Shown here piece by piece: positions 23,963 through 35,400 of a stretch of 64,000 bases of DNA. Position 1 is the first letter of the stretch; each line of letters starts with the position of its first letter. Below the pieces are notes generated by a model. It made no database searches. It had not been told where the DNA came from and was given only the letters and a program-made list of their open reading frames with translations. The DNA is from Lumnitzera littorea (taxonomy: Eukaryota; Streptophyta; Magnoliopsida; Myrtales; Combretaceae), in assembly GCA_024138015.1 (NCBI GenBank), contig JAMXBB010000011.1, forward strand, positions 80,107,613-80,171,612, given 5' to 3'. Made by a program: the position numbers and the translations under genes.

Positions 23963-26900
23963 TCATGAGAGCTGAAGTGACTGAATTGCAACACCATTGC
24001 TGGCTGCTTGGAGGCACCCCCACCTTCCAAGACGGGGTTCCTATTAAAGATTTCTAAAAGTTAAAGGTAGAATAACTAAACAATCAAGTAAAACATAAAT
24101 TGAGAATCATAACACCCACAAGGAGCACATTTAAGAAATTTCTTGATTAAAGATTATTTTTTATAATATACATATTTCTGTATTAGAAATGTGATGCGGA
24201 CTCTCATTATGCTCCTGTATTCTTTCTAGATTCAAGGCTTCTCAATCACCTATGAAATTTAGAATAATGAGGTCTAACAGTTTCTATTTAAAATAGAACA
24301 CAGAACATTGACATGAGTTGGCCGAAGTGTATTGCTGGTCCATTTAATAGTTTTATTATGTGATGGTGAAAATTAGATTAAGCAAATATGCTTCACTGGT
24401 GTAGTTGAATATACAGTAGTCAATTCCAAACTCTCCTAAGAAAACAGTGTATTCACTGGATTAAAACCTCAGAAGAGCAAGCTGGAAATACTCACCCGCC
24501 CTACTCCAGCTATGAGGAACTTTCCCGATTTTGCAAAGGCCAATGAATTCACAAAGCCAACCTGTTTAAATCATTACATCAGGCAGAGAATGGATAGGTA
24601 GAATGCATGATGGCTGTTTATTAGCCTGCAATCTAGACAGAACCTTCAAAATCACAATATTGGAACTTCAACTAAGCAAATATGAGAGATTGGAGTTGTC
24701 ACAAGTTAACCTTTTACCTTAAAATGATGCGAGCACTAGATTTATGAGTGTATCTGTTGAAGTTATTACATCTTGTGCTAAGTCTGCCTCTCAAATTGAA
24801 AGATCATACCCAAAATGTTTTAAAGGAGTCCAAACCATGTACAAAAGCTAATAAACTAAATGAAAAACTTCATATCCCCAGAAAATTTCAATTCAACATA
24901 TAATTTAGTAGATGGAAAAAAAAAAAAAAAAAATTTAAGAAGCGTCCAGTCTCCGATTTGCAATTATGTGGAGCAAGATAGTTGAACTCATTCATGCTAT
25001 ATGCCCAAGAAGCAAGAGAGTTTTCTTATTGCAGGCAACAGTCTAAAGAAGTTAAGGAATTGTTATGCACATGCACCACCGAAAACAAAACTTTCATTAT
25101 GAGAAGTGGACAAAATAAATGTACCAGGCAGTTGACTTACCAGTGGAAGTTCATGCAAGGGCTGAATATTTTTGCTCTCATTTCCAACTGCCCACAATCG
25201 AACTAAACCGTTCCCAGCACCTGAGGCCGCAAGGTCACTGCCTCTACATAATGTAATAGCACTAACCCAGGAAAACACTGTTGAGTAATGACTTTTCTTG
25301 GGGATACCATCACCATTTTCTGCAATAATTAAAGTGCTCACTATAAATTTTAACTACAAATTGGAAATTGCAATGCCAAAAGATTTAACAAGAATTTCAA
25401 CACAATAAATGTCAGCTAGATAAAAATGGATCATCAGCTAAAAATTATTCATCCCACTAAATATGTAAGGGCTGCAGCAAATCCTTTTTTTCCCTTTGGA
25501 CCGTAGGTGCAGCAAAACCCTTTTCTTCCATCAAAAGACAGCAAACATGTTAAGGCTATTGAACCACTTAAAAATGTAACACTGATAAAATAATGATGGA
25601 ATGACAACTACAAAAGGCTTCAACAATCAAGCTTTATGTCCATCTTTTGGATCATTACCTATACATCCATTAGGTATTTTTCCATTATCTCCTTCATTGA
25701 AGTCAGTGGGAGTGGTGAAATAAGGATGAGCATTCTTGGCAGTGTAAACAGGTTTCTTCCGCAGAATGTTCCAGAGCTCGATGCTACCATCATCAGAGCC
25801 AGATATATATTCATCGTTGCTAATGAAACAGCAACATTCTAGAGATGATGCTGGTGCACGAAAAACTATCCTTGTCTCTTCCGGAATCTGTTTAACATCA
25901 GGAGGAAGATGATAAATCATTAACATCCTTAGAACATAAGAAACAAAATCCCATTAATGTCTGTGTTCTTGCAGTATGTTGCTGCCAATCGGTGGTCACA
26001 TTTGTCATACAACACTTCAACATTAAGGCTAGACTACATTAATTCTTATCGGAGAAGATCAAAAACTAAAAAATAAATAAATGAGCTTCAAAATTCAGCA
26101 CTCCATGTGAAACAATTGAAGATCTAACCATCCAAATATTAAACAAACAGTAAATATATAGCCATATTACATTATCTATTTATTTATTTTGGATGTAATG
26201 TCAGACTAATACCATTACCTATAGGGTGAAACAACAAATTCCACAATTAAAGGAAGAAAGAAACAATAAGATGATTCTTTAGTTGTCCCCAAACGAAATA
26301 GATAGCAAAGTTTTCTGTGAAAAATATACCTCCACATCAAACATCCAAAATGGAGCAAGACATATGACACTTGAATTGCATTGGCATTCATTAAATGAAT
26401 ACAAATAAATCTACATTGCTCAAGAGGCGCTAGCTAGTCTAGTAGTGGAATTGCTCGTCTCAATCACAAATCTAGATTTCAAACCCCCCTCCCTCCTTAT
26501 ATTTATATTAACCAAATTTAAGATTCATTGGGATGCAAGACCCTTGAGTTATTGAAAGGCTAGAAAATTCATACAAAGTCAGTATCGGGCATCGACTAAC
26601 ATTAACAAAACCACCACTGTATACAAAGATTTGAAAATGCATAACCACATATAATTAAACATATATTTATACTTGCAGAAGCTGTGAAGAAAACAGGGAT
26701 TCCAGACTTGACAATGCTTAGATATTGTTTTTCAAAAATAAATCTTGACATTGCTTTCTTAAGATGGTTGATAACCAATTACTCAACAAGTGCGGCTTTA
26801 TGTCAGCTATAATCCTTATAAAACATGGAAACAATATTGTAGAATACTGATTTGATAAGTACACATGTGGCAAGTATGTTAAAAAGAGTGCATATATGGC

Positions 26901-29085
26901 AACCTCATCCACATGGGATGACCAAAGAGCTTTGGCACAGAGATGTTGAATAATTGTTTCATTTCAATAACATCTGAATCAGGTAAAGACATATTACATG
27001 TAACGTTATCGGAGATATGATCAGAATAAGAATAGATTTCCAAATGGAACAAAAAAAAAACCTACAATATCAACTCCTCTTTTACCTTAAATAATTGCAT
27101 AGTTCTATCACGTCCCACTGCCAAAACACGTTCCTTTCTCAGGCAATCTATAGTTAACACTTCACTTTGGTGGCCAAACAAGGTATTAATGTAGGCTCTA
27201 TCTTCTGCATTCCACATCTTGATTGTACGATCAAATGAACCAGAAAAAAGTTCTGCAGTCCCTTCTCTAAAAGTTAAACATGAAACAGGCCCACGATGAC
27301 CTGGGAAAGCCTGAAAAGCATCAGAGTAGTTTTAGAAACAAAAAATTTGGAAGTTCAAAATAGTGGAATGATGCATCACAAGCAACAAATCCATTAAAAT
27401 ATGTAAGACTCGGTTCAGCTGCTGAGGAGATAATCTCAGCAGATAGCTCAATAGCAGGTGACTAAGAAAAGTTCCTTAATTGGCCCTGATAAGATTTATC
27501 TCTGTACATTTTTTAAACACCACTCGCAGTTTTTTTCCCCCCTTAATTTTGGGTTGAGGGTGGGGAGTTTAAATACATCGATCACAATTTTAGATGGATG
27601 AAAAATGAGAGCAAACTTCAAAATTGTCTGGAAGAAGTTTTGTATACCATACCATGGAAAACCAAATGCGAATAAACATCATGTAGCAGTATTAGAATCA
27701 TGAATACTAATATGCTCCTATTGGTTAAGAAATATACAAGAAGGTACTCCTATGGCTGTGAGATAACAAAAATCTTTCTGCAAGAGAGGTTCACTCTGCA
27801 GTGAAATAGTTCAGTCAATTAGCTAAGGTCATACAAATGAGCCTATAATCCAAAGTATGTTCAGTCCATAATTTTCATATCACAAGACAAATTCTTTCCA
27901 TTCCTTAATATCTGCTTACCTGGATATGCTCACGAGTACGAGTATCCCACAAATGAACATGGCGATCCAAGCCTCCACTTGCCAAATAACGACCATCTGA
28001 ACTGACAGCCAAATCCAGGACAGTTTTACTATGCTTAGATACTCGACCTTGTGGATCCTTAGCCCCATGAGACCTCAACGTATCGTCATTAGGCCAAAGA
28101 TATTTTTCACCTTTTCCGGTAATTACATCCCAATGCAATATTGTACCCTCCTTTGAAGCAGAAAACCCCCTTGAATCATCATCTGATAGAGCTATAGCAG
28201 TTACTGACTGCCTGTGCTTCACTAAGATGCGAAAATTATCTCCGATTTCTGGCTTTTGAACTCTGAAATTCAACAGCTAAATCACTCAAAGACATGTTCA
28301 AGCATCATAAAATTTATAAAATTCCCAAATCAGCAATAATAAGTTCCTACATGTTCAAAATTTTCTGCATCAGTAGGTGCTATCCACAACCGATAGGTAG
28401 TTTGCATAGGCGATTCAAAAACCACAATGAACCAAAGCACCAAAACTGTCACCAATAAACCAAAGTAGGCAACTATCTTCCAGCATTATGCTTTAAAGAG
28501 GCTCCAAATTAAATTAACCAGCTAAATTCAACAATAAGAAAGCAATAAGAAAACACTCCTTTTTCATTTCAATACAAATTCATGATTAACAAAAATCAAA
28601 ATGCAGTAATATTATCAATAATCAAACCTCGATGCAATCAATCTCCGAACCCGACCGCTCTCCTCGAGCTGTTCCTGCTGCAATATATCGGCAACAACCG
28701 AATCTCTACGACCTTCCTTCTCATCCTCATCCTCATCTTCATCTTCATCTTCCTTCTCCCTCTTCACTATCTCTCTAATCTTATCAATATACGCTTTGGC
28801 TACTCTCTGTCTCTTCTCATCGGCCGTCTCTTTCTCAAACTCATCATCTTCCACCTCCTCCGCTCCGCCGCCGACACCATGCCCCTCGTCTCCGGAATCG
28901 CCGCTAACATCAATATCATCTTCGTCAATATCTTCATCGTCGAAGTCGTTAATCAGCTTCCGCCGCTTCGGTTGGTCAAAAAAGAAATCTTCTTTTAAAG
29001 AAGAAGACTTGTTCCTTCCTTTCCGCACGGATTTCGAATTTTGTGCTCTGGCACCTCTCTTCAGAGAGGTTTTTCTCTTCTTCAT
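23963..29085 (-). CDS. RRP9: RRP9 / YAO-type U3 snoRNP WD40 protein, complete, 7 exons, 525 aa
   Basis: Minus-strand exons: 29085-28628, 28262-27920, 27310-27086, 25887-25659, 25319-25141, 24561-24496 and 24040-23963 (TGA). All junctions are GT-AG and phases match across every intron. The N-terminus is basic (MKKRKTSLKRGARAQ, likely nuclear/nucleolar signal), then very acidic (DFDDEDIDEDDIDV and a DEDEDEDEDEKE run). WD repeats follow: SVTAIALSDDDSRGFSASKE, KTVLDLAVSSDGRYLASGG, GPVSCLTFREGTAELFSGS, ECCCFISNDEYISGSDDGS, and a last blade VGFVNSLAFAKSGKFLIAGVG. The C-terminus EPRLGRWG...GVAI..L.LS is diagnostic of the RRP9 family. RRP9/U3-55K binds U3 snoRNA for 18S pre-rRNA processing; the Arabidopsis ortholog is YAO. 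The start at 29085 is preferred over an in-frame Met upstream because MKK is the usual family start and the extra residues look like 5' UTR. Confidence 0.95.
26426..26560 (+). repeat. tRNA-derived SINE-like insertion in an RRP9 intron
   Basis: The segment has TAGTCTAGTAGTGG (A-box-like) and, about 37 bp later, AGATTTCAAACCCC (B-box-like), the spacing of a Pol III promoter. It is not a tRNA: no cloverleaf forms around the boxes. Confidence 0.4.
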
Positions 29086-29129
29086 GGTTTTGTTTGAAAC
29101 TGTGTGTGTGTGTGTACGTTTTAGTGTTC

Positions 29130-29167
29130 TAGGGTTTTGAGTAAGCAATGCCTGGGGTTTAGGGTTT
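29130..29167 (-). promoter_or_regulatory. Two telo-box motifs in the RRP9 5' region
   Basis: TAGGGTTT at 29130-29137 and TTTAGGGTTT at 29158-29167 read as AAACCCTA(AA) on the gene strand, 45-82 bp upstream of the RRP9 ATG. Telo-boxes are typical of plant ribosome-biogenesis and translation genes. A (GT)n run at 29100-29114 lies between them and the ATG. Confidence 0.6.
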
Positions 29168-29253
29168 TGGACAAGAGAACAGTAGAATTTGATAGTTGTA
29201 ATTTTTTTCGTTCGGCTTAGAAATTTTATGATTACTGCCAACACCTCTCTGGT

Positions 29254-29264
29254 TTTTATTTAAA
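29254..29264 (-). promoter_or_regulatory. Possible TATA box of RRP9
   Basis: The gene strand reads TTTAAATAAA about 170 bp upstream of the ATG and about 90 bp upstream of the telo-boxes. AT-rich context makes chance likely. Confidence 0.3.
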
Positions 29265-29289
29265 GAAAAAAAGAGTAAATTGGTCCTCC

Positions 29290-29965
29290 CAATTAAAAAA
29301 AGAAAGATAAAATTAATATTATATTTCTAAAAATAATCTTAAAAATAAGGCTTTTAAAAAATTACCCCAAATAATGTTAAACTTGATATCGGTTTTTAAA
29401 AAGCTAAATTAAAATGAATTGAAATCAAATTTTAAAAAAGCCCAAATTCGTTTATTTGTTTCAAATGCATTTTTAGAATGAGATAAAATCATTTTTTAAA
29501 AAGTTAATTTTCAACAATAAGCTTAAAATATAAAATTAAATAATAATGTGGTTTTAAAAAGTATGATATAACAATATAAAAATAAATATCAAGTAAGATA
29601 ATGTGATGTATTGATTAGTACTCCAAATAATAAATACATAGTGTGTTCCTTCACAACAACAAGATTCGAACCTGGATCTCGCGACTATTCGCCATACATT
29701 CTATTTGCTAGATAACAAGACAATTTCAATAATTGTTTGAGATAAAAAAAATCAGTTTTTTCAAAAACTGATTTTTTATAAATGGTAAAATTTGCTTTTC
29801 ATATTATAATTTATATACTCGGTTTTTCAAAATTGAATTCAATACATTTTAAAATTGCAAGTTGAAGAGTGGACTTTATGTATGATAAATTTTGGATTGT
29901 TTTTTAAAGATTTTTATTTTAGGGATTTCTAAAAATATATAATATTAATTTTCTTCCCCCTTACG
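29290..29965. mobile_element. Non-autonomous TIR element in the RRP9 promoter region
   Basis: Left arm (about 29303-29365) reads AAAATTAATATTATAT, then TCTAAAAATAA and TTTTAAAAAATTACC. The reverse complement of 29905-29960 gives AAAATTAATATTATAT, TTTTAGAAAT and TTTAAAAAACAATCC. Pairing runs for about 60 bp with small gaps. The interior is non-coding and contains a minus-strand GGTTCGAATC (B-box-like, about 29666-29675). Superfamily not assigned and no clear TSD. Confidence 0.5.
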
Positions 29966-30369
29966 AAAAATAAAATAAACACGGATGCTTAATATATATA
30001 ATAATATAGTACTCAAATCCTCCTTTCTTTAATGGGGGAAAAAAAAAAAACCCTCCTTTCCTTATTTTTTCTTTAAATTCTCACTCATGATTATAAGAAA
30101 ACCTTAAACCCATCTCTCGCTGATAGGCTACGGCCCCCTTAGAAGAGGTCCTTTGCTATTTTCAATTATACGAAGAATTCTAGTCCTCTCATGTATGCTG
30201 TGTAGTAAGGTATAAAGGATTGTTAAGAAATATAAGTTGTGTATATACATGTAGTATATAGAATATCAATCATATCTAAATACATAATAATTATAGTTGT
30301 TAGTTATGACTCAAAAAAAAAATTACCACTTATATTATCATATATTCAAATATATTTGATATTTACATA

Positions 30370-30403
<34 letters not shown>

Positions 30404-32440
30404 GATATATATTACTTAATTACTTAACGAGTCTTCTCTTAATCTCATGAATCTTTCAAAGAAGTCCTCATCAACCAAAAAGGGTTCAAATTGGTTTACG
30501 TATCTAATGTAGAAAGAAAAATTAAGGGGTTACGAGTAGAACAAATAAAAGAAAGATAAGATATTTTTCTCTTGGCAAAAATATTATATATGTTGCAGGA
30601 ATCCTGGTAAATAAATCCAATACTCCTTTCTTTCCTTAACACTAATCCTAAATCTATCGTTAATGGCTCAAATTTGTGATTAATTGAACCTCCTAAACAA
30701 TTATGATCTATCGACCCCATAATAAAATCGACCAATCTCTGTAGCTAAGTCGGGTGGTCAACTAACCCCTCAAGTAGTTAGTTAGCCCCCCTTTGCACCA
30801 ATGATCAACCAAACTTTTAAGGCTAAATTTACTTAGTTGGTCTTTCTTTGTCTTGTTCTTGCGCTTTAGATAATTCTCTTAGACTTAACTATAGATTCAA
30901 CTAGAAAACTTGATCCCAATATTAGGAGTTATAATAGTTAGATAGAATAAATTCAGTTTTGTTGTATTAAATCAAAAGTGTTGATCATCTTTATGCTTGT
31001 GTTAAGCATTTGAAATGGTTAGCAACTATATTTGTGTATGCATGTTAGGATAGTGAATTGAACTATTAATTATTTGGCTTAATAAATGGTTGTTTTGTTT
31101 GTGCATTGACATGTGGACCTATATGAGACTATTGTATACCTTAGTATGATGGTTCCATATCAATTGAAGTTGTTAGATTGTGCACTAAAGTGGTTGAGAT
31201 TAAGGGTGCTTGTGTAACTATGTTGTATAGGTCACCTCATGATCCTATATGTTTTGGGTATAAATTTTATGAGAACTTGCTTTTGTTTTGTATCATGTGC
31301 ACACTAGAATATATAGCCTAGATATAAAGGGTACAAATTCTAAGCAGTTTCATATTTATTATATAAAAAATTATAAAAAAGCATTATATTTTTTAACTAA
31401 TAAATATTTCAAGAAAGAAAAAAGAGAAAGAGCTTGATCCCATAAGTTAATAATCTTGAATGGTTAAATTTAATACCTCCTCTTTCATATTTTTGGGGTT
31501 GACTTAGAGTGTTAATGCCATAAAAATTTTATAGGTGAAAATCATGCCTCCAGGATGGTTTTAAGTAATTGCAATTGAAATCATGTCTTTAGGTTAAGAT
31601 TAAATTATTTTGAAATGGTATTTTGAAGTTATAATTTTATTTATAAATGAATTTTTTCAAGTGATGCATTTGAAGTTTTTTATTTTTTTAGAAAGAAGAT
31701 AATGTTTTTTTCATTTTCCCTTTATATTTAATATTATTAAAATAACTCTTTAATCTATGGGTTTTCTTATTGTGCTTTCGTTTTTCTCCATTTGTCTTTT
31801 TCCCCCAAATAAATCTACATAATTTTTTTTTTTTAGGGCAGGAAGCTTTTGTGAAATATGAGATAGTGATATATAACTGTATTTTGAATTATTATAAAAT
31901 TTGATATCTTTCAGTAAAAACAGTTTTTTTGATATAGTAAGAAACTGTGGATGAATTTACCTTATTGCTAGTAATCTCTCTATATAAGATATAGCATTAA
32001 AAAACAAGAGACTGAATTTTATATTATATCTCTAAAAATTAAGTTTTTATCAGTGAATTTCCTTAATTACTTTTTAAATTTAAAAATTCATCTTTCATCT
32101 TTTCCCTAAATTGGTAATTTTATTTTTCACTTTAATAGTTTTATTTTTTAATTTATAACATTCCTCACTTTATATATATAAATAAATATATAAAGATAAT
32201 ATGAGATATTTACCCCAAAAAAAGATAATATAAAATCTATTTTTTTTTTTATTTTTTTGATGGGTTGTATAAATATATATTAATTTTTGAAGAAAAAAAT
32301 GGTAAAGTGTAGAGGTGCGAAATTACATTTTTAAAGGATTAATTTCAAGCTTCTGGGCTTCCAATTGAAAAACCATTACATTGGCAGCCTGTAGAGTGTA
32401 GACCGTAGGGAAAGGAAATCGTAGTGAGGTTTTCTGGAGA
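29966..32440. other. AT-rich divergent spacer between RRP9 and TAF5
   Basis: No supported gene. It contains a (TA)n run at 30371-30401 and several short A- and T-tracts. Small open frames are unsupported. The TAF5 promoter should lie at its right end; no convincing TATA box was found there. Confidence 0.5.
30371..30401. repeat. (TA)n microsatellite
   Basis: About 15 uninterrupted TA units. Confidence 0.9.
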
Positions 32441-32445
32441 GGGGA

Positions 32446-32459
32446 AGAGAGAGAGAGAG
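32446..32459 (+). promoter_or_regulatory. GA-repeat in the TAF5 5' leader
   Basis: A run of seven GA units ends 11 bp before the TAF5 ATG. GA repeats in plant leaders can bind BPC-type GAGA factors; no function is shown here. Confidence 0.4.
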
Positions 32460-32470
32460 GGGCGAGCACA

Positions 32471-35400
32471 ATGGAGGAAGAGGACATAGAGAAGTTAGTG
32501 ACAGCTTACTTGAAGAAGAGAGGGTTTAAGCAAGCAGAGGTCGCTTTTCAAGAAGAACTCCAACAGCAACAACAACATTCTAAAACCACTTCTCTTACTG
32601 ATCCCGAGATCTCCAAGCTCGTTCATGCCTTCAAGGAGTCAGTCAAATCATTCTCTTCTATTGGTTTCATGCTTTCGTTAATATTCCTATTATTAGGGTT
32701 AGGAATAAATGATGATAGTAATACTTAATTGATGTTTCATCCTTAACAGATAAATTAGTTGAAAAATAAAGATTCATGAATTGATGGGGGCACCTTCAAG
32801 TATTATAAAGTAAAGATAAAATTGCTGTCAATATGTCGAATATTGTAAGCTTGGCATATTAGGAAGCTTTAATAGGTGCGTGGATAATGATTGTTAAGAG
32901 CGTCGATGGATGTACTTTAAAACCAGAAAATGAGGGGGGAATTATTGTCAGTGTGTGAGAAAGCTATCAGCCTTTGGATATTAGGACGGATTCAGTAGGT
33001 TTTGGACAATGATTGCATATGGAGTTGACACGTGTCGTGCCTTGTGTTTATGAATTAAAATATTATTGTTGTATGCAGCAAGCTGTTACACGTATATTAG
33101 GAAGTATTAAGTTGAGAGTAGCTGTCTAGACGATGATAATGGGAGATACGTTGAAAGTTGTAAGCTTTAAACGAGCTAATGACATCTGCAAAGTTGTAAG
33201 CTTTTGAGTAGATATTCAGACAATGATAGTATAACTATAGAAGAGCACTGAAATGGGTAATCCATTGAACTTTGAAATTGGAGAGATTTGCTTCCAAACT
33301 TCACCGTCTAGTAGTAGCTAGAACTGCCTCGTGAACTTTGACTTGGCCATAGGATTGCTCTGTTCATTAATGTAGAAGGATGTTCTTCAAATTCATACCC
33401 TTCAGATGAGTTTTAATCATGGATTGTGGTAACAGAGGGAAAAGACCTAATAGTTGTAAAAATTATCTATTGGCAGGCTGTGCATTGCTAATGGGATAAA
33501 ACAATTTAGTTGACTCATTTATTTTTTTTTCCCAATAAAATCTTTAGATATTTATATTTATAAAATGAAGATTACAAAAGAAAACTAAACAGAAAAGGGT
33601 GTCACCCCCAGCCAAAGGGCACTCCTATAAAAAAGTAGCTCTCACTAGAGACCTAAGAATATGAGCCTAAAACCGAAAATCAACAAAAAAAGGTGCTAGG
33701 ATCGAATGCTTGGCAATAACAATTAAAGAGAACTAACAGAGGTGTAGAAACAAGATAAAATAGAATGGATCACATTTGAAGGAGCACAAGCCTTGAGACC
33801 GAGCCTTCTCTCGTTCCTTTTTTTCCAAACATAGTAAACCACAAAACCTGTAATAAGTTTCCATTCTGAGGACAAATGGGAGCCAACTGAATCAAAGAGA
33901 TCCTTGATGCAGTTTGCATTTAAAGGTGTCACCCCAAGGCTTTTAATGTTATTCTTCAAACCATACCAAATGTTTGACACAAAAGAGCATTTTAGGAAAA
34001 GATGATTATGCAATTCTTCATTTCCATTGCATAAGTAATCACTTCCCAATGCATCAACTTATAAAGTGCAAATAGCTTTTGTTGTGCAACCACCCACAAA
34101 AAGGAGAATCTAGGAGCCAACTTCTTCATCCATTCAAACCAGTGCCAAGGGACGTGTTCGTTCATTCCTAAGTTATGCATAAGCCTCCTTGATAGATAGC
34201 TTTCTTGATAATTTGACTTTTCACATTAATTTATCTTCACAGCTCACTTTAGGCTTGAAAACACCCTGCAATTCCTCTTTAACCAACTCTCATAACTCTC
34301 CCAAAGGCCATTCCACCCTTCCTCATTTATTATAAAACAAAGTCTGGCTTCTTTTGGAAAACCTGAATAATATATTGCCCTCTCACCCAACCACGAGACA
34401 AAAGCACCCCAAGGGTGCCACCCATCATACCATAGGGAAATAGTATTGCCGTTTCCCACTTCCCATTTTAGTAAGGATTGTGCTAAAGGTCTCAAGAGTA
34501 AGATCTTCTGCCAAGACCTGGAAGTGTTAGGAAATTTTGATAGACCAAAAGCTTCTATACCCTAACTGTTTTGCTCTAACCCAATTAGACTATAGTGCTC
34601 TGCCCACATTTGAACATAAATATCATATATGCTTGAGTTGAGCCACTTTTTTCCATGTAAAAAGGTCAATATTGCCCGGCCTACTTTCTGTTCTAGGTTT
34701 TTACATTGTCTCCTAATCCACCTTAGCCATGGCCTTCATTTCATCATTTCCACTCCATAGAAGCCTTTTCATGTTCATGATTAGGATCTTTACGATTGCT
34801 TTTGGCCAAGATAAACATTGAGGACCAATAAACTTGTATTGAAAAGAGCACACTCTTCACCAATTGGACTCGACCGGCATAATAAAGAGATTTACTTGTC
34901 CAATGGTTGATTTGTCTACTAAACCTTTCAATAAGAAAATGACATGTAATCTTGTTGGGTGTCGATGAGGAGGTAGGTACTTCTAAGCATTTGACAGGGA
35001 GTTCACCAAAAGCAAAGTTCATCTGCTGCCAAATTTCTTTCTTAGACTTGTTTAAGTTAATTTGCTAAAATTGTACAAATTCAGCATCCATAACCATTTC
35101 ACGAAGAATGGAAAAAGAACTTTAATAGTATTGCCAAAAAAAAAAAAAGGGAGAGAGAGAACCAGTTAGATACTCTTTATCTTATATCAGCTGCAAATTT
35201 GTAGTACAATGCCATAATATTCTACTTAGCTGATTTTCTTCCCTAATTACTGAGTTGTATTGTAGATCAGAGAGAGGTCCCTCTCGGTACCATGATGAGT
35301 ATAGCAAACTTAGGACGTGGGTTCATGGATCACTTGATCTCTACAAGGTTACTAATTAACTAGTTTCATTCTGATTTTGTCAAGTGGTGATTTCAGCAAT

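Noticed and set aside
28582..29140. Open frames on the + strand opposite RRP9 exon 1 (Ser/Ile-rich peptides)
   Set aside because: They mirror the acidic and basic repeats of the RRP9 N-terminus on the other strand and have no homology of their own.
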